Shown here one piece after another: positions 25,599 to 33,815 of a stretch of DNA of 57,502 nucleotides; within the stretch, counting starts at the first letter, position 1, and the number at the start of each line of letters is the position of its first letter. Source of the stretch: Bacillota bacterium (GTDB lineage Bacteria > Bacillota > Limnochordia > DTU087); NCBI GenBank assembly GCA_012519025.1, contig JAAYQZ010000013.1:1-57502 (forward strand). The letters run 5' to 3'. The position numbers and the translations under genes were made by a program. The notes beneath the pieces were generated by a model. That model was not told where the DNA came from, searched no databases, and was given only the letters and a program-made list of their open reading frames with translations.

Positions 25599-26029
25599 GG
25601 TATTTCACCGGCATCGCTCCACAAATTGTCCAAATCATAAAACTCTCGTTCAGCATGGTGAAAAACATGGGCGATAACGTCTCCAAGGTCGATCAACACC
25701 CAGCGTGCATCGTCACTGCCCTCACGTCTTTTGATTTTAAGATCGTCATCTTTTACTTCATCAAGAATAGCCCCCACAACGGCCCGCACATGAACCATAG
25801 AATCCCCGCTGACAATAACAAAATAATCGGTCATAATACTGACTGACCGCATATCCAAAATTTTTATATCATGAGCCCTAACATCCCAAGCCGCCTGGGC
25901 CACTCTCAGGGCCAAATTTTTTATATCCAGTACCCTCTCTCCTTCCAAGCCTGTCTGGGACAGCGTTTTAAAGAGTTCAAAGCCCCCGATATAATATTCA
26001 ATCCTGTGGGGGTTAAAGCTGTGGTACAA
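25583..26029 (-). CDS. rsfS: Ribosomal silencing factor RsfS
   Basis: Binds L14 of the 50S subunit and blocks subunit joining under starvation. 148 aa from TTG 26029, about 30 residues longer than usual at the N-terminus. The conserved domain starts at LDIKNLALRVAQAAWDVRAHDIK and includes SIMTDYFVIVSGDS and ARWVLIDLGDVIAHVFH (RsfS/DUF143 signature) and EREFYDLDNLW. AGGAG lies 10 bases upstream of TTG 26029, and no ATG/GTG/TTG falls nearer the domain start, so I accept the longer form. It overlaps the lytR end by 17 bases. Confidence 0.93.
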   Translation of the reverse strand: MYHSFNPHRIEYYIGGFELFKTLSQTGLEGERVLDIKNLALRVAQAAWDVRAHDIKILDMRSVSIMTDYFVIVSGDSMVHVRAVVGAILDEVKDDDLKIKRREGSDDARWVLIDLGDVIAHVFHHAEREFYDLDNLWSDAGEIPWENT

Positions 26030-27323
26030 AGAAGCTCTCTCCTACAATGACCATCACATCACAATTATCATCACCCTGCTGCTCGGCATCTGCCTCCAGT
26101 TCATGTATGATATGTGTGCCAAAGATATCGGCTATTTGGGCACCCACATCTTTGCGCTCAGGATTGACAAGTACCTCTGTTTCCCTATATCCAAACCGCT
26201 GTGCATTGCCGATATTCACCACTTGATATCCTTGTTCTCGCAAACGGGCAGCGGCATAACCGGCTGCCCCAACGGCACCACTGCCGTTTAACACTCTGAC
26301 CGTAACGGGCTCTTTACCCCGAATGAGTTGATCGACCAAAGCTTGGGTAGCAGCGCGATTGGGAACCCAATAGCTTACTCCATCAATGTTATCGCCAATA
26401 CCGGGTATGAGCGCAGTAACTATGGAGTCACTATCAAAATCCCGCATGGATAACCCCAGACTCAACATCTGTGTCAAAGACACATTAGTCGATACACAGT
26501 CCCACAGCTGTACACTAAGAGCCGGTATTTTCGTAATAGTGGCCGCCTGCAGCACTTCCGCACCCAAAGCATGAATAAACCTTTGCTGACGGCGAATGCG
26601 TCCACCATATTCCCCTTGAGCAGGATCAACTAATGCAACATCACCAAGCCCATCTGCACGAAACCGCACATAACTGAGAGCATCTTCTCCGTTTAACCGC
26701 TGCAAACCGGGGTAAAGATCAATATGAAGTCCCTGAGCGTAATCGCTGTATTTCATCCGACGCTCAACATCGATCTCCACACCCCCAAGGATGTCCACTA
26801 CACGCTTAAATCCTTCGAAATCGAGCCTAACGTAGTACTTGATTGGAATATCTAAAAGCTCGGAAACTGCGGCCATAGCCAACTTGGGGCCTCCGTAAAC
26901 ATGAGCAGCATTAACTCTATCATATCCTTTGCGTCCGGGAATTTGCACTCTGGTGTCCCTTGGAATAGAGAACAAAGTTACATTTCCGGAACTAGGATCA
27001 ATACTAGCCAGAATTATAGTGTCTGTGCGGCCCAGGTCCCCTTCCTCTCCGTCCACCCCTAATACAAGTACATTGACGCGTTCGGGCGCCCTGCCAAATG
27101 CGGCATCAGATTCGGAGTTCACCGGCGGCGCATCGCCGTACCTAAAAAGCTCGATACCCCTATTGTACGTGAAGAATGCCGTCATTACTCCAATTATAAT
27201 AGCTGCTATTGTCAAAATGCTGTAATATATCAATCGGCGCCTTTTGCGCTGCCGCTTGAGTTGACGTTTTTCTTCCAGTTCCCGGCGCCTTAACGCCAGT
27301 TCTTCCGGTGTCAGCACAGTCAC
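26013..27323 (-). CDS. LytR-CpsA-Psr (LCP) family protein with LytR_C domain
   Basis: Membrane-anchored phosphotransferase that attaches anionic polymers to peptidoglycan. 436 aa: basic cytoplasmic N-terminus (residues 10-30, KRQLKRQRKRRR), one membrane helix (about 30-50), the LCP domain (NVLVLGVDG, GRTDTIILASID, FSIPRDTRVQIPGR, YVRLDFEGFKRVVDILGGVEI in parts) and a C-terminal LytR_C domain (VTVRVLNGSGAVGAAGYAAA). GTG 27323 abuts AAGGGGGT; GTG 27317, two codons in, has better spacing and may be the true start. It sits between yqeK and rsfS, a placement seen in many clostridia. Confidence 0.93.
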   Translation of the reverse strand: MTVLTPEELALRRRELEEKRQLKRQRKRRRLIYYSILTIAAIIIGVMTAFFTYNRGIELFRYGDAPPVNSESDAAFGRAPERVNVLVLGVDGEEGDLGRTDTIILASIDPSSGNVTLFSIPRDTRVQIPGRKGYDRVNAAHVYGGPKLAMAAVSELLDIPIKYYVRLDFEGFKRVVDILGGVEIDVERRMKYSDYAQGLHIDLYPGLQRLNGEDALSYVRFRADGLGDVALVDPAQGEYGGRIRRQQRFIHALGAEVLQAATITKIPALSVQLWDCVSTNVSLTQMLSLGLSMRDFDSDSIVTALIPGIGDNIDGVSYWVPNRAATQALVDQLIRGKEPVTVRVLNGSGAVGAAGYAAARLREQGYQVVNIGNAQRFGYRETEVLVNPERKDVGAQIADIFGTHIIHELEADAEQQGDDNCDVMVIVGESFFVPQL

Positions 27324-27337
27324 ACCCCCTTAGGGGC

Positions 27338-27919
27338 TTATCTTCCGGCTTGTCGTTCAATTAATGCCCAATTGCGGGCAGCTACTGTGCGTGGATGAAT
27401 TACAAGCCCTCGCTCGATAATATGGATCAAAGTCAAATCCATAGCCTGAACGAGGGCAGCGGTGAGATTTTCCTTGGCCAGCTCCCTTAGCTCGTCCAGC
27501 CCCGGAAAATTCCGCTGCGGCTCTAGGTAATCAGCCAAATAAACTATTTTTTCTAATAATGACATGCCTTCTCTGCCTGTCGTGTGGTAACAAATAGCCG
27601 CTAATATATCTTCATCCTGCACACCAAAATCCCGCATGGCGAGCCTTGCGCTCACCTGGCCGTGTGTAAGCCCAACTTGAATGAGTTCTACCTCATCCAT
27701 AACTATACCAAATTCTAACACCCTGTTCAACAGGATATTATTGGACGTACTTTTGCCACAGTCATGCAATAAGCCTGCTAACTTTGCCTTTTTAATAGGT
27801 GCACCGTATATCCGTGCCAATTCACCGGCCACAGCCGCTACCCGAAGGGAGTGTGCGTAGCGAGACGGTGATATCAGGTTCTGCAGCTTCTTAAGGGTAG
27901 TTTCATCAAAGTTTTCCAC
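27338..27919 (-). CDS. yqeK: HD-domain bis(5'-nucleosyl)-tetraphosphatase YqeK
   Basis: Symmetrical Ap4A hydrolase of the HD superfamily, 193 aa. Motifs: HSLRVAAVAGELA (first His), LLHDCGKS (HD pair, near residue 51), THGQVSARLA and CYHTTGREGMS, with LADYLEPQRNFPG. These fit the YqeK family, which binds Fe/Mn. GTG 27919 has only a weak Shine-Dalgarno (TTAGGTT). It lies between nadD and lytR, as nadD-yqeK-rsfS does in Bacillus. Likely limits the alarmone Ap4A. Confidence 0.95.
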   Translation of the reverse strand: MENFDETTLKKLQNLISPSRYAHSLRVAAVAGELARIYGAPIKKAKLAGLLHDCGKSTSNNILLNRVLEFGIVMDEVELIQVGLTHGQVSARLAMRDFGVQDEDILAAICYHTTGREGMSLLEKIVYLADYLEPQRNFPGLDELRELAKENLTAALVQAMDLTLIHIIERGLVIHPRTVAARNWALIERQAGR

Positions 27920-27976
27920 AACCTAACGTCCCCCATACCACAACTCTTCCGGCACCATTAGACAGCAGCAGAGTGG

Positions 27977-28597
27977 TTATTTACTGTAAAGGCCCTCTTT
28001 GTGAATATAGTTAATTACTATCTCTGGTAAAAGATAGCGAATCGAGCGGTCTTTAGCTAGTCTTTCTCTAATATCAGTAGATGATATGCCCATGGGCGGC
28101 ATAGTGAGAATATGAATCCGCTCTTTAAACGACTCATAAAGCGGGCCCAGTGCTACAGCCAATTGATCCAGACCATAGCCCGGTCGTGTCACAGCTATAA
28201 ACTCAGCCAAAGATAAAACTTCATCTGCGGCCTTCCAGCTTAAGATCTCCAGTATGGCATCGGCACCTGTAATAAAATACAGCTCACACTCGGGCAACAG
28301 GCGCCTTAGATCGCGCAGGGTGTCTACTGTGTATGTCACTTGCTTGCGATCTAAATCTACTCGGGAGATCTCAAAGCCGGGATTGCCCATTATAGCAAGC
28401 AATGTCATCAAATAGCGATGGTGTGCCGAGGTTACCTGCTGTTCATCCTTATGGGGCGGAATCCCCGCGGGCACGAAGATAACTTGGTCCAGGTTAAATG
28501 CTTCTTTGGCCTCTTCTGCAGCAGCTAAATGGCCGTAGTGTATCGGATCAAAGGTCCCGCCCATAACTCCTATCTGCCGGGATTTTGCCTCATTCAT
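27977..28597 (-). CDS. nadD: Nicotinate-nucleotide adenylyltransferase
   Basis: Adenylates nicotinic acid mononucleotide in NAD synthesis. 206 aa. The nucleotidyltransferase motif GVMGGTFDPIHYGHLAAAEEA (H-x-G-H, in parts) lies near residue 10-30; the ISSTDIRERLAKDRSIRYLLP motif near 170-190 is the (I/S)SSTxIR signature. FVPAGIPPHK is the NaMN-binding loop. ATG 28597 with GGTGATGG upstream; it follows proA by 11 bases, so it belongs to the proB-proA-nadD-yqeK run. Confidence 0.97.
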   Translation of the reverse strand: MNEAKSRQIGVMGGTFDPIHYGHLAAAEEAKEAFNLDQVIFVPAGIPPHKDEQQVTSAHHRYLMTLLAIMGNPGFEISRVDLDRKQVTYTVDTLRDLRRLLPECELYFITGADAILEILSWKAADEVLSLAEFIAVTRPGYGLDQLAVALGPLYESFKERIHILTMPPMGISSTDIRERLAKDRSIRYLLPEIVINYIHKEGLYSK

Positions 28598-28608
28598 TTA
28601 CCATCACC

Positions 28609-29874
28609 TTATATTCTGATCTGTCCACTGCCGGCAATTACGAATTTAGTTGAAGTCAGTTCCTTTAGACCCATAGGCCCGCGAGCATGAAGTTTTTGGG
28701 TGGAGATACCAATTTCAGCCCCCAGACCAAATTCCTGTCCGTCTGTGAATCGAGTTGAAGCATTAACATAAACTGCTGCCGCGTCTACTTTTTCACGAAA
28801 AATCGCCGCGTGTCTATAGTCATTGGTCACAATTGCTTCAGAATGGCCGGTACCGTATTCTTCGATATGTGTTAAAGCGTCTTCCAGATCATCTACAATT
28901 TTAACGGCCAAAATCAGATCCAAATACTCTGTTTCCCAATCCTTTGGATCCGCAGGTTCTAAAGAGGGCATCAGTTCCAAGGATTTTGCACAGCCTTTTA
29001 CAACAACATCCTGCTTTGTTAGGGCACTGGCCACTACCGGCAAAAGTTCTCCAGCCACATCGGTATGAATCAAAAGGGTCTCCACCGCATTGCAAACTCC
29101 GGGTCTTTGACACTTGGCGTTGATAATGATCTCCAAAGCCATATCTAAAGGTGCGTTATAATCAATGTAAATGTGGCAGTTGCCCTCCCCGGTTTCAATA
29201 ACCGGGACTGTTGCCGATTCCCGCACTGCTTGAATGAGACCCCTGCCGCCGCGGGGAATCAATACATCAATTATACCCGAAAGCCGCATCAATTCCTGTG
29301 TAGAAGATCGGTCTATATCCTGTATGATTGCCAGGCTCTCTTTCGGCAGTCCTGCATCAGCCAGTGCCTCACCCATCACATCAACTAAGGCTATGTTCGT
29401 TCTAATGGCTTCTCTCCCACCCCTTAAGATGACGGTATTGCCGGCTTTTAAACACAATCCGGCGGCATCTACTGTGACGTTGGGACGTGCCTCGTAGATA
29501 ATTCCCACAACACCTAAAGGAACACGGACTTGACCTATCTCAAGGCCGTTGGGTCGCCTGCCCATAGCAACAACTTCGCCTATGGGATCGGCCAAAGCCG
29601 CAACCTCCCTCAGCCCATCTGCCGCATCCTCCAGACGTGCTTCGGTTAAAGTCAATCGATCAAGCAATGCTTTTGATAATCCATCGGTTTGAGCCTCGGC
29701 AACATCGGCAAAATTCGCCTGCAGGATAGAATCTTTGTGCCTGTCCAAGGCATCGGCCATGGCAAATAAAGCTCTATTTTTCAGCTCTGTAGGCGCGTTG
29801 CGCAGTACCTTTGCAGCCTCTTTAGCTGCTAATGCCTGATCCCTAACTGAAAGACTTCCACCGGTTTTAGGCAT
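28609..29874 (-). CDS. proA: Glutamate-5-semialdehyde dehydrogenase (gamma-glutamyl phosphate reductase)
   Basis: Second step of proline synthesis: reduces gamma-glutamyl phosphate with NADPH. 421 aa, normal length. Aldehyde-dehydrogenase fold with VPLGVVGIIYEARPNVT, LKAGNTVILRGGREA, the catalytic Cys in CQRPGVCNAVETLL, and the late FTDGQEFGLGAEIGISTQKLHARGP in parts. Start ATG 29874 overlaps the proB stop by 8 bases. Partner of proB. Confidence 0.98.
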   Translation of the reverse strand: MPKTGGSLSVRDQALAAKEAAKVLRNAPTELKNRALFAMADALDRHKDSILQANFADVAEAQTDGLSKALLDRLTLTEARLEDAADGLREVAALADPIGEVVAMGRRPNGLEIGQVRVPLGVVGIIYEARPNVTVDAAGLCLKAGNTVILRGGREAIRTNIALVDVMGEALADAGLPKESLAIIQDIDRSSTQELMRLSGIIDVLIPRGGRGLIQAVRESATVPVIETGEGNCHIYIDYNAPLDMALEIIINAKCQRPGVCNAVETLLIHTDVAGELLPVVASALTKQDVVVKGCAKSLELMPSLEPADPKDWETEYLDLILAVKIVDDLEDALTHIEEYGTGHSEAIVTNDYRHAAIFREKVDAAAVYVNASTRFTDGQEFGLGAEIGISTQKLHARGPMGLKELTSTKFVIAGSGQIRI

Positions 29875-30958
29875 TCAATTCACTCCTTAAAAGTACCAGA
29901 TTGTCTCTGTGGATGATTTCATCGTAATCTCTGTGGTTAAGCAGCTTCTCAATAGCATTAGAGTGACGACCTTGAATTAACTGAACCTCCGTGGAAGTAT
30001 AATTGCTCAATCCTCTGCCTATTTCCTGCCCGCTAGAGTCAATAATGGAGACTAGATCACCTGCGGCAAACGTGCCTTCAAGCCTGGTGATCCCAATAGG
30101 CAGTAGGCTTTTGCCTGATTCAAGCAAAGCCTGTCTGGCGCCATCATCTATATAAACTTTGCCTTGGGGCTTGTGATAAAAAGCCAGCCACTGTTTTTTC
30201 GAGCTCAGACGCTCATTTTCCGGTAAGAACAGTGTTCCAACTGCTTTGCGACCAACAACTTGGTGAATAGCTCCCGGCTCAGCACCACAGGCAATGACCA
30301 TGGGTATTCCTGAACTAGTTGCTATGCGAGCTGCCTGGAATTTAGTCATCATGCCTCCGGTCCCAAGGCCGCTTCCAGGCCCTTGGGCTACGGATGCGAA
30401 CTTTTCCACATCAGCAATTACATCCAGCAGTTGGGCATCGGGATCCTGGCGTGGATCTGCTGTGTAGACTCCATCTATGTCTGACAAAACCAAGAGCAGG
30501 TCTGCACCAACTAAAGCCGCGACCAAAGCAGATAAAGTGTCATTGTCTCCGAATTTAATCTCGTCTACAGCAACAGTGTCATTTTCATTTACGATAGGTA
30601 CCACCTGACAGCGCAAAAGCTCAAGTAGTGTGTGACGGGAATTTAAATATCGGTCACGGCTGTCTAAATCATCCCGGGTCAAGAGTACTTGAGCAACAAT
30701 TTGCCCATACTCCGAGAAGAGTTTTTCGTAAACCTGCATCAACAGTCCCTGACCTACCGCAGCCGCAGCTTGTTTGGCCGGCAGCGTTTTTGGCCTTTCG
30801 CTAAGACCCAGACGACTGATACCGGCACCTATAGCACCGGAAGTAACCAAAACCACTTCCAAACCTTGATTGTTTAGATCAGCAATTTCCCGCACTAATG
30901 TTTCCAACCGCGCTAAATTCAAACGATAAGTGGGGTAGGTAATAGTGCTTGTGCCCAC
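29867..30958 (-). CDS. proB: Glutamate 5-kinase (start codon unclear)
   Basis: First step of proline synthesis: phosphorylates glutamate. Amino-acid kinase domain (GTSTITYPTYRLN, VTSGAIGAGISRLGL, VNENDTVAVDEIKFGDNDTLSA in parts, GTGGMMTKFQAARIA), then a C-terminal PUA domain. The first normal start codon is GTG 30958 (363 aa). The codons upstream still encode VKRLVVK, the conserved first strand with the ATP-contacting Lys, back to GTT 30979-30977, but contain no ATG, GTG or TTG before an in-frame TGA. The real protein probably begins at a rare codon or the sequence has an error. Overlaps proA by 8 bases. Confidence 0.93.
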   Translation of the reverse strand: MGTSTITYPTYRLNLARLETLVREIADLNNQGLEVVLVTSGAIGAGISRLGLSERPKTLPAKQAAAAVGQGLLMQVYEKLFSEYGQIVAQVLLTRDDLDSRDRYLNSRHTLLELLRCQVVPIVNENDTVAVDEIKFGDNDTLSALVAALVGADLLLVLSDIDGVYTADPRQDPDAQLLDVIADVEKFASVAQGPGSGLGTGGMMTKFQAARIATSSGIPMVIACGAEPGAIHQVVGRKAVGTLFLPENERLSSKKQWLAFYHKPQGKVYIDDGARQALLESGKSLLPIGITRLEGTFAAGDLVSIIDSSGQEIGRGLSNYTSTEVQLIQGRHSNAIEKLLNHRDYDEIIHRDNLVLLRSELNA

Positions 30959-30996
30959 CTTGACAACTAATCGCTTAACTCTCTGGAAGATACTCG

Positions 30997-31305
30997 CTAC
31001 GTATCATTAGTCAGCAATGCCCCCTTATTGGGATTTTTCTCGGATCGTCGGTACAATACTACAACACCGCCGATTCTTTGTACTACCTCCGATTTAGTTA
31101 GATTCGCCAAAGTCTCAGCCAGTTCCTGGGGTTCCTCTTCAATGTTTTGCAAAAACCTGATCTTCACAAGTTCCCGGGCTTCCAAGGCTTCGTCGATTTG
31201 GACTATGAGGTTATCGCCCACACCGGCTTTGCCAACCTGAATAATCGCCTGCAAACTGTTGGCCAAACCTTTCAAATGCGCACGCTGTTTGCTGTTAAGT
31301 ACCAT
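30997..31305 (-). CDS. yhbY: YhbY family RNA-binding protein (CRS1/YhbY domain)
   Basis: Small protein associated with the pre-50S subunit. 102 aa from ATG 31305, preceded by AGGTGGGATGAAGTT; the frame also extends to TTG 31323, but that start abuts the ribosome site. CRM domain: LNSKQRAHLKGLANSLQAIIQVGKAGV, the GxxG-like loop (VGKAGVGDNLI), and the C-terminal VVQRIGGVVVLYRR. It follows obg by 14 bases. Bacillus has yqeI (yhbY) next to nadD in the yqe operon, so the placement fits. Confidence 0.94.
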   Translation of the reverse strand: MVLNSKQRAHLKGLANSLQAIIQVGKAGVGDNLIVQIDEALEARELVKIRFLQNIEEEPQELAETLANLTKSEVVQRIGGVVVLYRRSEKNPNKGALLTNDT

Positions 31306-31319
31306 AACTTCATCCCACC

Positions 31320-32621
31320 TCAAACAAGATATTCAAACTCCCACTCACCGACTTGGATGATATCTCCATCTTCAACACCGGCTTTCTCCAAAGCATCAAT
31401 AATACCTATTTCCCTAAACAACCGCATCAACCACTGCAGTGTTTCATGGTTGGATAGATCGTGCCGCTGAATAAACTGCTCCAGTCCGTCGCCAACCAGT
31501 GCAAAACCTTCATCTGTGGTGACAACTCTAAAGTCTTCCAGTGATGATCGGCGGGTGGGGATAGTGAAAGTAATAGGCTCATCTTTTCCATCCGCGCTTT
31601 CGGTGTGTTCATCAATTGCTCTGTCTGACGCAAGTTCTGCCAGCTTATGCCACATCTTATAGATCAGTTCAGAAACACCCTGCTTGGTCACTGCCGAGAT
31701 TCCTATTACTTCTTTACCGGCTGCAGCGGCTAATCTTGCCAAATTAGCCTTGCTGTCGGGTAAATCTAGCTTATTGCCCACAACTATGTAGGGTGTTAGA
31801 GCTAATTTGTCGTCAAACTGTCTGAGTTCTTCCCTGATTAAGTAGAAATCCTGGATTGGATCCCGCCCCTCCATACCGGAGCAATCCACTACATGGACCA
31901 AAAGTCGGGTGCGTTCTATATGGCGGAGGAAATCATGTCCAAGCCCCACACCTGCATGGGCTCCTTCAATTAAACCTGGGATGTCTGCTGCAACAAAGCT
32001 CTTCCCTGTTTCTACCTCCACCACACCAAGATTTGGTGCAAGGGTTGTAAAAGGGTAAGAGGCAATTTTCGGTCTTGCGGCAGATATCACTGAAAGCAAA
32101 GTGGATTTCCCAGCATTAGGATATCCCACAAGCCCCACATCTGCAATCAGCTTAAGTTCCAAACGCAGCCATCGGGATTCCCCAACTTCCCCATTTTCCG
32201 CAAAAGTCGGCGTCCGTCTGGTAGGTGTGGTGAAAACCGCGTTTCCTCGCCCACCCCTGCCGCCTGCCGCAGCCACCAGTCGATATCTGGGTCCGGTAAG
32301 ATCGGCAAATACCTGATCTTTTTTATCATTATAAACAACTGTTCCCGGAGGCACTTTTATAACAAGATCTGACGCGTTGCGTCCGTGCTGCCTTTTGCCC
32401 CGACCGTTTTCGCCCCGCTCAGCTTTATAATGCCGACGATAGCGAAAATCCAGTAGTGTTGTTTTGCCGGGATCGACTGCAATGATCACACTGCCACCCT
32501 GACCCCCATTGCCACCATCAGGGCCGCCTGCGGGGACAAATTTCTCTCTGCGGTAGCTGACTGCTCCATCGCCACCATCACCGGCGCTGACGAATATTCG
32601 TGCTTGATCAACAAACTGCAT
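31320..32621 (-). CDS. obg: GTPase Obg/CgtA
   Basis: Essential GTPase in 50S assembly and stress/ppGpp signalling. 433 aa with three domains: the Gly-rich Obg fold (1-158: FVSAGDGGDGAVSYRREK, GGPDGGNGGQGGSV), the G domain (GYPNAGKSTLL P-loop near 168, DIPGLIEGAHAG, NKLDLP), and the C-terminal OCT domain (FRVVTTDEGFALVG ... GDIIQVGEWEFEY). Start ATG 32621 with GAGGAGGTGATG upstream. In the rplU-prp-rpmA-obg order conserved in Bacillota. Confidence 0.98.
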   Translation of the reverse strand: MQFVDQARIFVSAGDGGDGAVSYRREKFVPAGGPDGGNGGQGGSVIIAVDPGKTTLLDFRYRRHYKAERGENGRGKRQHGRNASDLVIKVPPGTVVYNDKKDQVFADLTGPRYRLVAAAGGRGGRGNAVFTTPTRRTPTFAENGEVGESRWLRLELKLIADVGLVGYPNAGKSTLLSVISAARPKIASYPFTTLAPNLGVVEVETGKSFVAADIPGLIEGAHAGVGLGHDFLRHIERTRLLVHVVDCSGMEGRDPIQDFYLIREELRQFDDKLALTPYIVVGNKLDLPDSKANLARLAAAAGKEVIGISAVTKQGVSELIYKMWHKLAELASDRAIDEHTESADGKDEPITFTIPTRRSSLEDFRVVTTDEGFALVGDGLEQFIQRHDLSNHETLQWLMRLFREIGIIDALEKAGVEDGDIIQVGEWEFEYLV

Positions 32622-32644
32622 ATCATCACCTCCTCGGCAGAATT

Positions 32645-32682
32645 AAGGCCACACCCGCTAGCATCACACCGGGTGTGGCCTT
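32645..32682. other. Long perfect hairpin between rpmA and obg
   Basis: Thirteen-bp perfect inverted repeat (AAGGCCACACCCG / CGGGTGTGGCCTT) with a 12-base loop, 31 bases after the rpmA stop. Neither strand shows a T-run after it, so it is not a classic terminator. It could be an RNA-processing or partial-attenuation site between ribosomal protein genes and obg. Confidence 0.7.
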
Positions 32683-32713
32683 CTATGCCTAGAAAACTCC
32701 TTGTTCACAATTG

Positions 32714-33016
32714 TTAGGCAGTGATCATATCGCTTACAGGTGCAACACTTACCTGCTTTTTAGTCTTACCAACCTGCTCAAAAGTCACATACCCATCTAT
32801 TCTGGCGTATAAGGTGTCATCTCGGCCTCTGCCGACGTTAAGGCCAGGGTGAATTCTGGTACCACGCTGCCTAACCAAAATGGAACCGGCTTTAACAAGC
32901 TGACCATCGCCTTCTTTGACCCCGAGGCGCTTACCAATACTGTCTCTGCCGTTACGGGTGCTGCCGCCTCCCTTTTTTCTGGCAAACAGCTGTAGATTCA
33001 TTACCATTTTCTGCAC
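32714..33016 (-). CDS. rpmA: 50S ribosomal protein L27 (with cleavable N-terminus)
   Basis: bL27 sits near the peptidyl-transferase centre. 100 aa from GTG 33016 (AGGAGG 8 bases upstream; ATG codons also at 33007 and 33001). The N-terminus [18 protein letters not shown] has the LQ-hydrophobic-F-A extension of Bacillota L27 that Prp removes after Phe so that the mature protein starts at Ala. Core: [22 protein letters not shown] and [16 protein letters not shown]. Twelve bases after prp. Confidence 0.98.
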   Translation of the reverse strand: MQKMVMNLQLFARKKGGGSTRNGRDSIGKRLGVKEGDGQLVKAGSILVRQRGTRIHPGLNVGRGRDDTLYARIDGYVTFEQVGKTKKQVSVAPVSDMITA

Positions 33017-33028
33017 GTTGCAGGCCTC

Positions 33029-33355
33029 CTAAACTCCGATTTCGCTCACTTGGATAAAATCGCCATATTCTTCTTCTATAGCCCTCAGGCCCAGAAGCAA
33101 AGTTTCCAAAATTGTGTTTACCTCAATTTCACCGCCTGTGCCGGGCACAATGCGGCATTGAAGATTACCATCACTGACTTCCACATTGACTTGGGCATTA
33201 GCCCATTTTTCCAATCCGATCACAGCGGTCTGCAGGAGTACGGAAACTGCTGCACAGACGATATCTTCTCCATGGGCCGCAAAACCCGAATGTCCTTTGG
33301 CCCCGAACCGGCAAATCCCTACATCTGTACATCTGTAAACCTCGATTTTGACCAC
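33029..33355 (-). CDS. prp: Ribosomal-processing cysteine protease Prp
   Basis: Cleaves the N-terminal extension of L27, essential for ribosome assembly in Staphylococcus aureus. 108 aa. The GHSGFAAHGEDIVCAAVSVLLQT motif (shown in parts) provides the catalytic pair His22 and Cys34 at the same positions as in the characterised enzyme. Located between rplU and rpmA, the invariant order, 11 bases after rplU. Formerly YsxB/DUF464. Confidence 0.96.
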   Translation of the reverse strand: MVKIEVYRCTDVGICRFGAKGHSGFAAHGEDIVCAAVSVLLQTAVIGLEKWANAQVNVEVSDGNLQCRIVPGTGGEIEVNTILETLLLGLRAIEEEYGDFIQVSEIGV

Positions 33356-33366
33356 CGAAGTGTCCC

Positions 33367-33675
33367 CTAAACGTTGATCTGTTCGATCTTTAACTCAGTG
33401 AAAGGCTGCCTGTGACCGGTTTTTTTGCGATAGTTTTTCTTGGGCTTGTATTTAAATACAACGATCTTTTTGCCTTTGCCCATACGCTGAACCCGAGCCG
33501 TGACACTGGCACCCTCTACTAAAGGTTGCCCGATTTTGGTTTCATCACCAACCACCATCAACACTTCATCAAGGGATATTTCCTGGCCTTCTTCAACTGC
33601 GAGTTTTTCGACCCGAATAACATCGCCTTCCTGCACTTTGTACTGTTTCCCACCGCTTTGCACTATTGCATACAA
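33367..33675 (-). CDS. rplU: 50S ribosomal protein L21
   Basis: bL21, 102 aa, binds 23S rRNA. Typical start [18 protein letters not shown] and RNA-binding end [23 protein letters not shown] (quoted in parts). GTAGAGGAGAATC precedes ATG 33675. First gene of rplU-prp-rpmA, driven by a strong promoter about 110 bases upstream with a structured leader. Confidence 0.98.
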   Translation of the reverse strand: MYAIVQSGGKQYKVQEGDVIRVEKLAVEEGQEISLDEVLMVVGDETKIGQPLVEGASVTARVQRMGKGKKIVVFKYKPKKNYRKKTGHRQPFTELKIEQINV

Positions 33676-33780
33676 ATATGATTCTCCTCTACATTAGACT
33701 CGCCAAGATCAGGCGGCCCCATCGGCACTTTAAAGCCCACCTCATGCGGTTTCGATGTCTAAAGAACCCGACATCTACAA
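33676..33780 (-). promoter_or_regulatory. Transcribed leader of rplU (possible L21 leader RNA)
   Basis: About 100 bases between the rplU promoter and gene. It can form a GATGTC / GACATC hairpin near 33770-33750 and further GC-rich pairings. Ribosomal L21 leaders that bind their own protein are known in Bacillota; I infer a similar role from position and foldability, without a covariance check. Confidence 0.4.
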
Positions 33781-33785
33781 AATTG

Positions 33786-33815
33786 AGTGTATCACGGTGT
33801 CGGCTGGGATGTCAA
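33786..33815 (-). promoter_or_regulatory. Sigma-A promoter of rplU-prp-rpmA
   Basis: Minus strand perfect -35 TTGACA (33815-33810), 18-base spacer, -10 TACACT (33791-33786) with an extended TGn. The -35 overlaps the stop region of rng, so the ribosomal operon starts inside the tail of the upstream gene. Confidence 0.85.
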
